44,590 nucleotides of DNA from a virus. Below are positions 1-9,043 of this stretch, piece by piece (the stretch's first letter is position 1; each line of letters begins with the position of its first letter). The DNA is taken from positions 1-44,590 of IMG/VR virus record IMGVR_UViG_3300037882_000580. One strand, 5' to 3'. The translations under genes were made by a program, and so were the position numbers. The notes beneath the pieces are model-generated. The model was not told the DNA's origin. It saw nothing but the letters and a program-made list of their open reading frames with translations, and ran no database searches.

Positions 1-1919
1 CAAGATAAACCATGAGTATCTAGGTTTCCAAATCTCCAAATAGGATTTCTTACGTTTAAAGAGAAGGCTGTAGTTTTAAAACCTGTATCTGAACTTACAC
101 TCCCCCCCGATAAACTAGAGGCTGATAATGCACCTACACCAGTATCCCCTGCTTTATTAACAGGGGTGAATCCTAGAGAGATTTGTTTACTATTTAGTTG
201 TGCCTGAATTCCAGAACTAACCCCAGAGAGATAACTAATTTCCGTTCCACCTATGGAACCGATAGATGTGGTTGCAGGTAGTACCACAGACCCCGTGAAT
301 GTAGGGGATGCAGATGGGGCTTTTAATCCAAGGTCTGTTACCAAACCACTAACACTGGATTGGGGGATGTTAGTTAGGGTGTTGTTTAGTCCAGATATAG
401 TTTTGTTAGTGAGTGTCACTGTAGCTGTATTTTTACTGGCATCTGATGTGTTGTCTACATTACTCAAACCTATAGCAGCTTTGTCTAATGCCTGCCAACT
501 CTTATCACCTCTCCAATATTGTGCAGTTGTGCCTGCAACAATAGTATTCTCTTTTCCTACGATTCCTGAGACTACACGCGCATCCACGGCGCTGTTGAAG
601 TCACTTATGGTTGATGAGGTTTGCGTCCCAGTGTGATTAGCTCTGGCGAGTAGGGTGGCATCACTGCTATTAGCTGTAGCTCCTGTAGCTATTGTATCTA
701 ATTTAACCTTGTCCCCGTTAGACATAAACCCACTAACTACAGATGTTGCATTTGAATGGGTGTGGGAACTGTTGGCGAAATCTCCGCTACTGCTGTAAGC
801 TGCACTGCCAAGGGACACGAATTCTAATGCTGTTTCACCAGAGTTAATTCTGGTAAATTTAAGGGCTTGTCCAGTATATGTTGCAGGGGTATCAGTCAAT
901 CCTGTAAAGGTTGTACTTCCACCAGAAGATACAACTATGTTACCTGACCCTAAGAGAGATGTTCCATTAACAGATTTTATATTTACTGTATTGACTAATA
1001 AATCTTGTTTAGCTGAAAGATCTGTAGTTAGATTAGTTATAGTAGATTGCGACTGAGTGCCAGTGTGGTTAGCCCGATTAAGCAACGTGGCGTCTGTGCT
1101 ATTAGCGGTAGCTCCTGTAGCTACACCGTTTAACTTCACCTTATCAGTGCTAGACATAAACCCTCTAACTAGGGTCGTTGCATCTGCGTGTGAGTGTAAT
1201 GTTGCAGCCGCACCTACATCAGATGCGTTAAGTACAACCGTACCTGTGTACCCGTTTACACTAGATACTAAATTGGTGTTTGGGATACGTTGCCAAATTG
1301 TACCATTAAAACGTATTTCATCACCTGTTGTCCAAGATCCTGTACCATCTATTACAACACTTCCACCAACAGAAACTTTATAAAACTCTCCACTACTACC
1401 TACACCCGACGTTATTGTTGGGGAGTTAATGGAGGCATCCCAAGTACCTAAATAACTACCTGATGCAGGTAAGTAACCCGCAGGGACTTTACCATCTACA
1501 CCGAGGGGAGCTACCCCTGAACCGGCCCCTACCAAAACGGATGAAACCTTGTCATCAAGAGCGCCCTGTAACCCAACAATCTCTGATATAGTTTTAGTAT
1601 CACTAACTAAGGTAGTACCATTGTATTTAACAACCGCTTCAGTCGTCTTTAGAATGAATAACATCCCAACAGTGGGTTGTAGGGTGTACCAAGAACCCTC
1701 GGCTCGTATGTATAAGGTCTCATCATCTTCAGCAAAGTAGGCATCCCCATTTACGGGGGTCGCTGGAAGTAGGCTGGCAGAAGCTAGGATATTATTAATT
1801 CTCTTGCTTTGTAGGAAGGCGTGGATGATCAAATTCTGGTTCATCCCTTCTCCCCAACCACCCTCTCCTGTGTCCCAACCCCAATTGAGTTTAATAAACG
1901 GGTCTATCTTTTGTGTCAT
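1..1919 (-). CDS. Tail fibre protein, partial (runs off left edge)
   Basis: An open frame starts at ATG 1919 and stays open for about 640 codons to the window edge, so its C-terminus is missing. The N-terminal 80-100 residues (a WGWDTGEGGWGEGMNQN stretch, then LLPATPVNGDAYF) resemble the DUF2793 domain of phage fibres. The rest is Ser/Thr/Gly/Asn-rich. It holds two diverged copies, near residues 245 and 390, of a block running from GFMS through DKVKL and ATGATAN to RANHTGTQ, typical of trimeric fibre shafts. It is the last gene of the baseplate-fibre run and presumably binds the host surface. The fibre role is well supported; the receptor is unknown. Confidence 0.85.
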   Translation of the reverse strand, partial: MTQKIDPFIKLNWGWDTGEGGWGEGMNQNLIIHAFLQSKRINNILASASLLPATPVNGDAYFAEDDETLYIRAEGSWYTLQPTVGMLFILKTTEAVVKYNGTTLVSDTKTISEIVGLQGALDDKVSSVLVGAGSGVAPLGVDGKVPAGYLPASGSYLGTWDASINSPTITSGVGSSGEFYKVSVGGSVVIDGTGSWTTGDEIRFNGTIWQRIPNTNLVSSVNGYTGTVVLNASDVGAAATLHSHADATTLVRGFMSSTDKVKLNGVATGATANSTDATLLNRANHTGTQSQSTITNLTTDLSAKQDLLVNTVNIKSVNGTSLLGSGNIVVSSGGSTTFTGLTDTPATYTGQALKFTRINSGETALEFVSLGSAAYSSSGDFANSSHTHSNATSVVSGFMSNGDKVKLDTIATGATANSSDATLLARANHTGTQTSSTISDFNSAVDARVVSGIVGKENTIVAGTTAQYWRGDKSWQALDKAAIGLSNVDNTSDASKNTATVTLTNKTISGLNNTLTNIPQSSVSGLVTDLGLKAPSASPTFTGSVVLPATTSIGSIGGTEISYLSGVSSGIQAQLNSKQISLGFTPVNKAGDTGVGALSASSLSGGSVSSDTGFKTTAFSLNVRNPIWRFGNLDTHGLS

Positions 1920-1941
1920 CTCAGTTCTCGATTATAACTAT

Positions 1942-2898
1942 TTAGTATCCGATACCCAATACAAGTAAGGTTTTAGCGGAATTTGAACGGTGATCTACTT
2001 CTACAGTATTGGCTGATTTAGACCACACCCAACAAGCTACATCAGAATCATTACCTTCTGCGTAATTAACCCAAGCAGCCAAACAATCCGAAGCAAAAGG
2101 GGTAGGCCAAAAAGTTGACACAAAACTTCCCCCACTAGGTACGTACACCCTCTTCCACTGAAGGGTAAAGCCTCCATAGATATCAGGTAATTTAATGTAG
2201 CCGTCTGGGGTGAGACTTAACCCGAAGCCGAGTTTTAATTTCTTTGGGGTTACATACCTTGTGTCGTCTACCCCAGTGATAACTTCCCCATCCGTAGCCC
2301 TCTCAACAAGCCCTTCTTGATCATCCGATGCTGAGAAGATACCAATGATGTCACGAGCACTTAATGAACTTATCGCAGTAAATAATGCATCCCCTATAGC
2401 ACTACTACCTAATGATGTTCTCGCTGTGGAGGCAGTACTTGCAGTAAATACTGCATCCCCTATAGATGTTGATCCAAGCTGGCTTCTTCCTGTAGCCGTG
2501 CTATTAGCATTAGCTAACCAACCTCTTGAGAATGCTGTTGTATCTGCCTTATGGACAACTCCAGTGCCTTGTAGAACTAGGTTCCAAAAAGTTTCAGTGG
2601 TGTCAGAGACGGGGTTTTGATTGGTGTGTGTTTGCTTCGCGTAGTAAAGAGACCCGTTGCTCCCTTGTACCCAAGACCTATTCGCATGGTACTCTGTAGT
2701 TGAATCCCACTGAACTACACCATGCTGGTTGAGGTAGGCAAGCGCCTTATCATGTTTATTATTAAGGTAATTCTCTGTTTGGTGTGCGGGGGCTTCAACT
2801 ATCCACCCCAGTGCAACCTTAGAGTCGTCAGGGGTAAGTATGGCTCCTGCGGATGCCCAAATCTTATTTAAATCAGTAGGTTTAGTAATCTCAGCCAT
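1942..2898 (-). CDS. Tail fibre protein with gp53-like C-terminus
   Basis: 318 residues. Residues 1-110 are clearly related to the N-terminus of the next gene upstream (both begin KPTDLNK or KPSNLSK, then LGW, then WDS-TEY and a GSNG-Y block), so this part is likely the shared attachment domain. A short tandem repeat follows around residues 135-180 (LGS-SIGDA-FTA, twice). The last 80 residues (LQWKRVYVPSGG, then FWPTPF, ending LVLGIGY) look like the gp53-like tip domain of phage fibres. The ATG overlaps the upstream stop by one base (TAATG), so the two genes are probably translationally coupled. Confidence 0.82.
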   Translation of the reverse strand: MAEITKPTDLNKIWASAGAILTPDDSKVALGWIVEAPAHQTENYLNNKHDKALAYLNQHGVVQWDSTTEYHANRSWVQGSNGSLYYAKQTHTNQNPVSDTTETFWNLVLQGTGVVHKADTTAFSRGWLANANSTATGRSQLGSTSIGDAVFTASTASTARTSLGSSAIGDALFTAISSLSARDIIGIFSASDDQEGLVERATDGEVITGVDDTRYVTPKKLKLGFGLSLTPDGYIKLPDIYGGFTLQWKRVYVPSGGSFVSTFWPTPFASDCLAAWVNYAEGNDSDVACWVWSKSANTVEVDHRSNSAKTLLVLGIGY

Positions 2899-3554
2899 TA
2901 TAAGGGAACCGCCACTGCTAAAGTTAGATTAGTGTTAGAAGTAACACCCCGAATTTTAATCGCACCACTAGACTGAACCCATATGCAACAAGGGGAATAT
3001 GTATAAACCCCTGTTTGGAAAATACCAGAAGAGAACCTCTCTACAGAGGGCCTATACCCCACAGGGAGTGTGCTGATAGTTGTGTTATCTGTTAACGTGC
3101 CACCTGTAAGACTACCATTAATGAACAAAATACCCCCCTCTATTCCTGAGGTAAGCGCTGCTGAGACATTGCCCCAACTAGCAGCAGGTGTTAATGTGAT
3201 AGCTGGTTTACTCTTACTTGTGGGGATGAGGCAGGATAACCAGTAAGTTTCTGAGCTATCTGCTACGGGGTCATTTCCTGTGTTTGTCACCTTGCAGGCG
3301 TATATGTACCCATTACTGCCTGTGGTGAGACAATTACCTGATTGGTACTCAGTAGACGAATCCCACACAGGAATACCGTGCATATTGGCGTGAGCAATAG
3401 CAGTATCTTGTCTATTCATTATCCAATTGAAATCTTGGAAAGTGGGGATTTCTTCAACCCACCCAAGATTCTTTTTAGTGTCACTTGGTTCAATTTTATC
3501 ACCAAGCTTTGCCCAAGTTTTTGATAAGTTGGAAGGTTTAGCAATGTCTGTCAT
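2898..3554 (-). CDS. Tail fibre / tail tip protein
   Basis: 218 residues. The N-terminal 110 residues are paralogous to the following gene (the same KPSNLSK, LGW, WDSSTEY and GSNGYIYACK landmarks). The C-terminal 100 residues are different: a beta-rich, Gly/Thr/Ser-rich segment ending in LTLAVAVPL. The shared N-terminus with swapped C-terminus suggests two fibres or tip proteins docking to the same baseplate site, or an adaptor-fibre pair. It sits directly after the DUF2612 baseplate gene. Confidence 0.75.
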   Translation of the reverse strand: MTDIAKPSNLSKTWAKLGDKIEPSDTKKNLGWVEEIPTFQDFNWIMNRQDTAIAHANMHGIPVWDSSTEYQSGNCLTTGSNGYIYACKVTNTGNDPVADSSETYWLSCLIPTSKSKPAITLTPAASWGNVSAALTSGIEGGILFINGSLTGGTLTDNTTISTLPVGYRPSVERFSSGIFQTGVYTYSPCCIWVQSSGAIKIRGVTSNTNLTLAVAVPL

Positions 3555-3566
3555 TCTTTATACTCG

Positions 3567-4367
3567 TTATACGTCTAAGTAACTCGCAAGGAATCCGCCA
3601 ACAGAAGTATCACTCCCTGCATCCCCACTGTAATTAATATCCCAATCCTCACCCCACCCAGACGCAGCATTGGCATCCTTAAACCCCTTTGCATTAGGCA
3701 CTCCCTTAAAAGCGAAGAACTTAGGGGCCTTGAAGTAAGCATACTCTACTCCAACCCCAACAGGCTTTGGGATAAGTCGTGATGGATAACCTAACTCGTA
3801 ATTGATATTATTTAGTAAGTTAATTTCTAAACTGCTGAGGGGCCTACCAAAAAAAATAACTATAGAGGCAACCCCTTCCTTCAAGTAAATAACTATCTCT
3901 TCCCCGAACAAAAATTTTAGGAATGTAATCAACTCCTCTGGGGTTACTGCTGTTTGGTTTTTAAGTATTTTGGATTTGATGAAGATTCTATATACATTGT
4001 CCTCTAATGTGTAATTTCCACCAACGGGAGCACCCGCTGTGTAGAACGTACCACCTACAGAGGGGTCATATGCATCTCCATAGGTCTCTCCATTTGGGTA
4101 TCCAATAAAAGCAAAGAACTTGTAAACATCTAGGTTGATAAGGGTGCGCGGCTGTCCAACAATTCTACCAATTACATCCAATTGCCACCCTGACGCCTCA
4201 TCAATGCTTCTTTTCTGCAATAAATCTTTTATTACTCCCTGAGCATTAGACAACTCTTGCAACATAAGCCTCAAGTACCTGTCAATTACTTCCTTATTTA
4301 CAAATTGCTCTGTTACCTTCCCTCTAGCATCTTCTAAAAAATTCTGTTCATTGAAAGGAACTAGCAT
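3567..4367 (-). CDS. DUF2612-family baseplate protein (P2 gpI-like)
   Basis: 266 residues, with the DUF2612 pattern: an N-terminal helix with QFVNKEVIDRYLRLMLQEL, then SGWQLDVIGRIVGQPR, a Gly/Tyr-rich loop, and DNVYRIFIKSKILKN followed by an FLKFLFGEEI block. In P2- and Mu-like phages this family lies between the J-like baseplate protein and the fibres and helps connect fibres to the wedge. The same order holds here. Its stop lies next to the start of the fibre gene, so one transcript is likely. Confidence 0.83.
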   Translation of the reverse strand: MLVPFNEQNFLEDARGKVTEQFVNKEVIDRYLRLMLQELSNAQGVIKDLLQKRSIDEASGWQLDVIGRIVGQPRTLINLDVYKFFAFIGYPNGETYGDAYDPSVGGTFYTAGAPVGGNYTLEDNVYRIFIKSKILKNQTAVTPEELITFLKFLFGEEIVIYLKEGVASIVIFFGRPLSSLEINLLNNINYELGYPSRLIPKPVGVGVEYAYFKAPKFFAFKGVPNAKGFKDANAASGWGEDWDINYSGDAGSDTSVGGFLASYLDV

Positions 4368-4368
4368 A

Positions 4369-5817
4369 TTAACTTACCGTAATTAAGATGTTTGCCGCTG
4401 TAAATTGACTTATGGCGTCGTAGGCTATCACTATGTTAGAAGTGCCTACAGGGGAAGGGGATAGCCCTATAGTTAGGGAGTTAATTTGATGCCCTTCAAC
4501 TACGTTTATAGGGGTGTATAACCTAGAGTAAACCACATCCTCACCTACCGTGAAGTTCTCCTTTGTGTACTCAATTATCTGTGCCTTTATTAAATCAATA
4601 CCATCTGCTGGAAAACTATCTTCTGTTGTGAGCGAGATAACAACATATACAAAAATTGGAGTGGGTCTTTTAAAGTTAATGGGTCTAGTAAAGCCTTGAG
4701 AGTCTACGATGTTTACTGTAGTATTCCCATAACTTTGTATACCGTATGGCTTATTATCCCATATTGTATTAGCAATCGTATCATCATCACCACCCAATAC
4801 AATAGGAGATACTGAGTGTGGGGGGAGTCCGTTAACGTCTGTTACGCTGGTATCATTTTCATAAACTGCGACGTTCTCAACACCCTCTATATTCTTTAGT
4901 GCTGAGTACAGAGCATCTAGGATATTAATACTTTTTTCAAATTTAGTATTATTGAATCTTATCCGTAGTTCTTCATCAGTCTCAGTAAGACTTCCCTCGG
5001 TGGCGGCTAGGATATTGGTGACGGTATCCCAACCAATTACAGGGGTTTTTATAACAGTAAGGGAATTAGCTGTGCTAGAAATCTTACCATCCTCTTTTGA
5101 GAAGAGGATACCCATTTTCTTCACCTTAGTTATCACAATATTTGAGGATGTTGAGAATGTAGAAGGTTGAAAATAGTTATCTTTAGTGATTACTAGCAGA
5201 CCGTTTTCTTCTGTTGCAATCAATGTGGGGTGTAATGTGTCGACATTTGAGATTAACCCAGAAATTATCTCTTCCTCTGTAGCAGATCCACTACTGGTGT
5301 AAGTTACTACGTTAGTAATGCCGAGATAATCTTCGTAAGTAACTGTATAAGTAGCACTGTTCTGTACTGTTATGGTGAGACCTACACCAACAGAAACTGA
5401 GGGGGTTAAGAGTACGGGGCTAGTAAGTTCAAATAAGTTTTTATGCTCCGTGGCGCCCACTGTATTACCCGCATCCAATATCGTACCATTAGTACCATAA
5501 AAAAGTGCTTGTACATTCGACTTGGAAGGTCTGCGTCTTACGATGCCCCCGTATTGAACTATGTTGTCTAGGGCAATACCTGTAGCGGTATTTGGATCTA
5601 ATGCACTATAAGCAAGTTGCATTTGTTCCCATATCACACTCTCAGGAAGTGAAAATAGATTGATTAGCCTACCTATAGTACTACTATCAGAAGTGTCTAC
5701 AATATCTTCTGGGCCTAACAAGTCTTGGAATATACTTACTGCATACTCCCTGTTGGATTTAAGTATATCCGGTAATCTTTTTAATTCAAAACCTGTATCA
5801 GAAAGACCAAAGGGCAT
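4369..5817 (-). CDS. Baseplate J-like wedge protein
   Basis: 482 residues. The start (GLSDTGFELKRLPDIL), the DSSTIGRLINLFSLPES segment, the middle ATEGSLTETDEELRIRF block and the VENVAVYENDT region with the following PHSVSPIVLGG are hallmarks of the baseplate J family (Mu gp47, P2 gpJ, T4 gp6-related). These proteins build the wedge ring around the hub and change shape on sheath contraction. Length and position, just after the gp25-like gene, fit the family. Confidence 0.92.
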   Translation of the reverse strand: MPFGLSDTGFELKRLPDILKSNREYAVSIFQDLLGPEDIVDTSDSSTIGRLINLFSLPESVIWEQMQLAYSALDPNTATGIALDNIVQYGGIVRRRPSKSNVQALFYGTNGTILDAGNTVGATEHKNLFELTSPVLLTPSVSVGVGLTITVQNSATYTVTYEDYLGITNVVTYTSSGSATEEEIISGLISNVDTLHPTLIATEENGLLVITKDNYFQPSTFSTSSNIVITKVKKMGILFSKEDGKISSTANSLTVIKTPVIGWDTVTNILAATEGSLTETDEELRIRFNNTKFEKSINILDALYSALKNIEGVENVAVYENDTSVTDVNGLPPHSVSPIVLGGDDDTIANTIWDNKPYGIQSYGNTTVNIVDSQGFTRPINFKRPTPIFVYVVISLTTEDSFPADGIDLIKAQIIEYTKENFTVGEDVVYSRLYTPINVVEGHQINSLTIGLSPSPVGTSNIVIAYDAISQFTAANILITVS

Positions 5818-5833
5818 TGTCTTCTCCGTTAAT

Positions 5834-6208
5834 TTATACTGTGAAGTTTAAAGCAATATTAGAAGATATTGCCCCTTTATCATCTCTAACACTAAAGTTG
5901 AGGTTATATGTCTTATTGATCAAGGTGGAGTTAAACTTTAAAATTTCCAGTACTCCAACTTCTTCTAGGATTATTTGCTGAAATATGTTATCGACGTCTT
6001 GTTTCCGTATCTTCTTACCTAGGATTCTCTGAAAATAAGGAACCCCGTACCCAGTATTAAAATCGTACTCTCCTTGGAAGGTCTGTAATCGAATTTTTAA
6101 CCTTTGTCCAACCACAGAAAAGTCTGTATTGGTGACAGGGCAGGCGCCGTTTGTGAAGACTAGATCATTAGTTTCACTATTAAGTAATAGGTCGATGATA
6201 CACCTCAA
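5834..6208 (-). CDS. gp25-like / Mu gp46-like baseplate wedge protein
   Basis: 124 residues, small like other gp25/GPW proteins. The diagnostic part is VGQRLKIRLQTFQGEYDFNTGYGVPY followed by a basic helix and a C-terminal beta strand pair. Such proteins join the inner wedge to the sheath and baseplate. It sits between the spike gene and the J-like gene, as in Mu and in minimal contractile phages, and overlaps neither. Confidence 0.85.
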   Translation of the reverse strand: MRCIIDLLLNSETNDLVFTNGACPVTNTDFSVVGQRLKIRLQTFQGEYDFNTGYGVPYFQRILGKKIRKQDVDNIFQQIILEEVGVLEILKFNSTLINKTYNLNFSVRDDKGAISSNIALNFTV

Positions 6209-7012
6209 TTATATTGGTGAGCCTGTGGGTGTTACGGGGCCACTAGGCGCAGATGGTGAACCAGCATGTGTATGACTACTGAGGGATTTGCCCCCGCCAA
6301 CCACTTGGGTTGCTGTAATTGTACCAACTTGCGTAGTACTACCTACTATGGTTATATCCCCTGTATGGTATATATCCCCAGACCAATTAGTAACATCTGC
6401 ATTTATTGTCAGGTCTGGGGTTGTAATAGATGCACTTGTACTGGCGTTGACTACTGCTTGCACCGAGTTCACTGTAACTTTCTTCGGTGAATTTATTAGT
6501 ACATCTCCATCAGGCTTAAACCTAATCTCAACCTCAGAACTCTTACCAAGGTTGTGTGCGATAACTAAATCTTCGGTACTGTGTTGGTGAATTCGTTTAT
6601 TAGGGTTATTAACTGCCGTCCTACGAGTACTCATACCAATAAGCGCAACAGCATCTTTCTGATCGAACTTAGCTCTATTGTTAGGAATTGATGGTTTCCC
6701 ATCAGATTCACTAAAAACTTCCATAGCTCTCATTGAGAACATACCCCATACAATATCACCTACATTCACTGGCATAGTTATTGCAGATGTTGAGGTTGAC
6801 GGAAATATCACAGGGACATTCAAAATAACAGAGCGGGAGGAGGATGTATTATTAAGATGTAGCTTGTTTAAACATGGTTGTATATTAACCCGTTGTTCTT
6901 TCAGATCATCCACAATACTGACAACGATACAAGGCATTGATGTATACACTTCGTTCATTTCGTACCAAAAAGACTTGGTTAATACTTCCTCCCAATTATC
7001 TCTATTAGCCAT
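6209..7012 (-). CDS. Baseplate central spike protein (Gp138/Mu gp45-like)
   Basis: 267 residues. The N-terminal 130 residues look like the OB-fold of the Gp138/Mu gp45 group (YTSMPCIVVSIVDDLKEQRVNIQP, later VNVGDIVWGMF). A beta-helix-like Thr/Val/Ser repeat region follows, then a C-terminal tip with an HTH histidine pair and a Gly/Pro/Ser tail. In P2 gpV-type spikes an H-x-H pair binds the tip metal ion; that role is inferred here. The ATG directly follows the TAG stop of the hub gene in the same reading frame, so amber read-through would fuse hub and spike. Confidence 0.85.
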   Translation of the reverse strand: MANRDNWEEVLTKSFWYEMNEVYTSMPCIVVSIVDDLKEQRVNIQPCLNKLHLNNTSSSRSVILNVPVIFPSTSTSAITMPVNVGDIVWGMFSMRAMEVFSESDGKPSIPNNRAKFDQKDAVALIGMSTRRTAVNNPNKRIHQHSTEDLVIAHNLGKSSEVEIRFKPDGDVLINSPKKVTVNSVQAVVNASTSASITTPDLTINADVTNWSGDIYHTGDITIVGSTTQVGTITATQVVGGGKSLSSHTHAGSPSAPSGPVTPTGSPI

Positions 7013-7903
7013 CTAATCTACCTTCTTGGTGATCTTCTCTAAAGATGTACAGTAAACTTCTTGTATCCAATTACCACCCCGATATGCACCTGAGTAGCGG
7101 ATAGTGTCTGTTCGGAACCAACCGTTTATCGCTGTGTCCTGTAGTTTTATTATGCCCCCTACTGGAACCTCTGGGTTTATTAACATTGAGAACTGAACAC
7201 CTTGTACGCTTTCTGGGTCATCAGAAGCTCTTCCTTTTTTACCAGATACATAGTAAGGGGTTTCAATCAAACCCGTTCTGGGGGTGATTAAGAAGGCTGT
7301 TCCGAAGTTCTCCGTGGTGGCTCTTGTTGAGTCACTAACGGATAGAGTATTATTATCAATCTGCCAGTTTAAATTATAGTTCGTAGCCAACCTATTCAAT
7401 TCTTTTCGCAATGTTCCAGACATAGGATAACCATTTATCAGGACGCTATTCAGGTTAGTTCCTATAATATTCCCACGTTTAATATTAGGGAAGGTTTTTA
7501 ACAGCTCTTCTACAACTTGCCCAACCGTACTCCCAGCAGGGACAACTTTAGATATAGTTTCGTGATTTAATTCTGTGTAAGAACTCCCAAGGATTAATTG
7601 TGTAGTTCTATCCGTACCTGATTTTCTTGTGACAACTTCACCAACTTCACCAGAAAATAGAGTTCTAATATTATCACGACTCTGGAACCCCACTTTAAGG
7701 ATAGCTAGTGGGTAACTCGTCTCCAATAGTTTTAAATGTTGTGCAGAAAGATTTACCACTTCAATAGATGCAGAATTAGATTCTTTTTTATTATCAGCAG
7801 ATTTACTAATATCAAAAGAGAGTTGTAAATCTCTTATTACAATTCCCTCTCTTGTCCTATAGTCCCCTACAGTTAATTCATAGAATCTATTAAACTGTTG
7901 CAT
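7013..7903 (-). CDS. Baseplate hub protein (gp27/gpD-like)
   Basis: 296 residues. Features: an N-terminal RFYELTVGDYRTREGIVIRDLQLSFDI start, a VEVVNLS-type strand with SAQHLKLLE, then a middle domain with STVGQVVEELLKTFPNIK and SGTLRKELNRLATNYNLNW, typical of gp27/gpD-like hub proteins that form the trimeric platform above the spike. It overlaps the preceding plug gene by 14 bases. The gene ends in TAG (7013-7015), immediately followed in frame by the spike ATG. Confidence 0.83.
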   Translation of the reverse strand: MQQFNRFYELTVGDYRTREGIVIRDLQLSFDISKSADNKKESNSASIEVVNLSAQHLKLLETSYPLAILKVGFQSRDNIRTLFSGEVGEVVTRKSGTDRTTQLILGSSYTELNHETISKVVPAGSTVGQVVEELLKTFPNIKRGNIIGTNLNSVLINGYPMSGTLRKELNRLATNYNLNWQIDNNTLSVSDSTRATTENFGTAFLITPRTGLIETPYYVSGKKGRASDDPESVQGVQFSMLINPEVPVGGIIKLQDTAINGWFRTDTIRYSGAYRGGNWIQEVYCTSLEKITKKVD

Positions 7904-8225
7904 TGTATGCGTAACTCAATGTGTAGTACTGTTTAAGTTTAGTTGGGTACGTTTTATAAAACTCATCATCTGTTGTAAACACAGGGAGTAACAAAAAAGC
8001 ACCTGTCAAATCAGGAATTACATAATCCAATGTTATTGGGTAGTTGGGCACTAACCCTACTCCAGCAACCAGCACATCCACCTCAGAGTTGTATATAGTC
8101 AATAAGGTTTGCTGCATAACTTGATTGTAAATAAATCTGAGTCCATAAGACTTACCTTCAAGGTTTACTTGATAAGTGTAGTCTTGTGAATCGTAGAGTG
8201 GTAGTTCAATATATAGTATTGTCAA
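7890..8225 (-). CDS. Baseplate plug-like protein (Pam3 gp18 / DUF6983 type)
   Basis: Small beta-rich protein. The run QDYTYQVNLEGKSYGLRF, then YN and a LLTIYN strand, NYPITLDYVIPD and a KLKQYYTLSY end match the small baseplate plug family. I place the start at TTG 8225: AGGAG lies 7 bases upstream, giving MTILYIELPL (111 residues). A GTG at 8240, in a GTGA overlap with the upstream stop, would add five residues but lacks a good Shine-Dalgarno. It is the smallest baseplate gene, between the Dit-like and hub genes. Confidence 0.7.
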   Translation of the reverse strand: MTILYIELPLYDSQDYTYQVNLEGKSYGLRFIYNQVMQQTLLTIYNSEVDVLVAGVGLVPNYPITLDYVIPDLTGAFLLLPVFTTDDEFYKTYPTKLKQYYTLSYAYNATV

Positions 8226-8236
8226 GATGTTTCTCC

Positions 8237-9043
8237 TCACTTATCAGGAAGATATTCAGAGAGCTTTTTACCTGACCCAAGCACCACATCTTCACCTGCA
8301 TCGTAGGCTGCTGCTAGTTTTGATTTCTCGGGGGGAGTATCTACTGGGGTGGAGTCAACAACCCCCTTGTTCTCAGTGGTAGCGGCCTTATCCTTCAGTT
8401 CTTGTGACAGTGCCCTTGCTTGTATATCTCTTGAAATCTCTACTGACTCAGAAAAAGCAAATGTAACTTTCTCAAGAGAGATCTCACAATAAAGTCCATC
8501 CCCAGACTCAGCATCCTCAGTGAAGGATAAGGAGGTTATAATTAAATTATCTTCAAATTTGTTTAACAAGTTCCCACGATCATAATAATACAATCGGGAT
8601 ATAGTTGGGTTTCTGAATGCCTGTTCTAATGATGCCTGTATCTGTTGTAGTGTATCTGGAGACTGTGCTGCTAATACAATGCTAGGTTTACTAGGTTTGA
8701 AAAATTGACCTACCCCACTCGGTAAGAAATTAGTCAATCCTTTCCCGCTTGATGATACTGTGACTGCCTTAGGGGCTGTTGAATTATTGTCTGGTACATA
8801 GCCATCAGGATCAACTACATTCCTGCCATTGAAAGATATATCCACTCCTGAGATAACCGCACTTATTGTTATTGTAGGGTTATCTTGGGTAAAATGATCT
8901 GAAATCAGGCCGCCACCGTCTATTGGGTTTGTTGAAACAGATCCATTTAGAGTTTTAGTGATAGATGTAACTGCATCAAAATAGATGAAACCTTCACTGA
9001 CCCTTAACGGATCTGTGTACCCCCACTGAAGTGCTAAGCTCAT
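8237..9043 (-). CDS. Dit-like baseplate/tail protein
   Basis: 268 residues with the Dit-like phage tail layout: an early DGGGLISDHFTQDNPTITI segment, a Gly/Pro-rich middle, a DTLQQIQASLEQAF helix, then DRGNLLNKFEDNLIITSLSFTEDAESGDGLYCEISLEKV. Such proteins join the last tube ring to the hub. The C-terminal 60 residues are charged and probably flexible. The start overlaps the stop of the tape measure gene at 9043, indicating coupling. Confidence 0.78.
   Translation of the reverse strand: MSLALQWGYTDPLRVSEGFIYFDAVTSITKTLNGSVSTNPIDGGGLISDHFTQDNPTITISAVISGVDISFNGRNVVDPDGYVPDNNSTAPKAVTVSSSGKGLTNFLPSGVGQFFKPSKPSIVLAAQSPDTLQQIQASLEQAFRNPTISRLYYYDRGNLLNKFEDNLIITSLSFTEDAESGDGLYCEISLEKVTFAFSESVEISRDIQARALSQELKDKAATTENKGVVDSTPVDTPPEKSKLAAAYDAGEDVVLGSGKKLSEYLPDK

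Noticed and set aside
253-1740. Plus-strand frames of 63-127 codons opposite the first tail fibre gene
   Set aside because: Antisense shadows of a long repetitive fibre gene that is open through the whole region on the minus strand.
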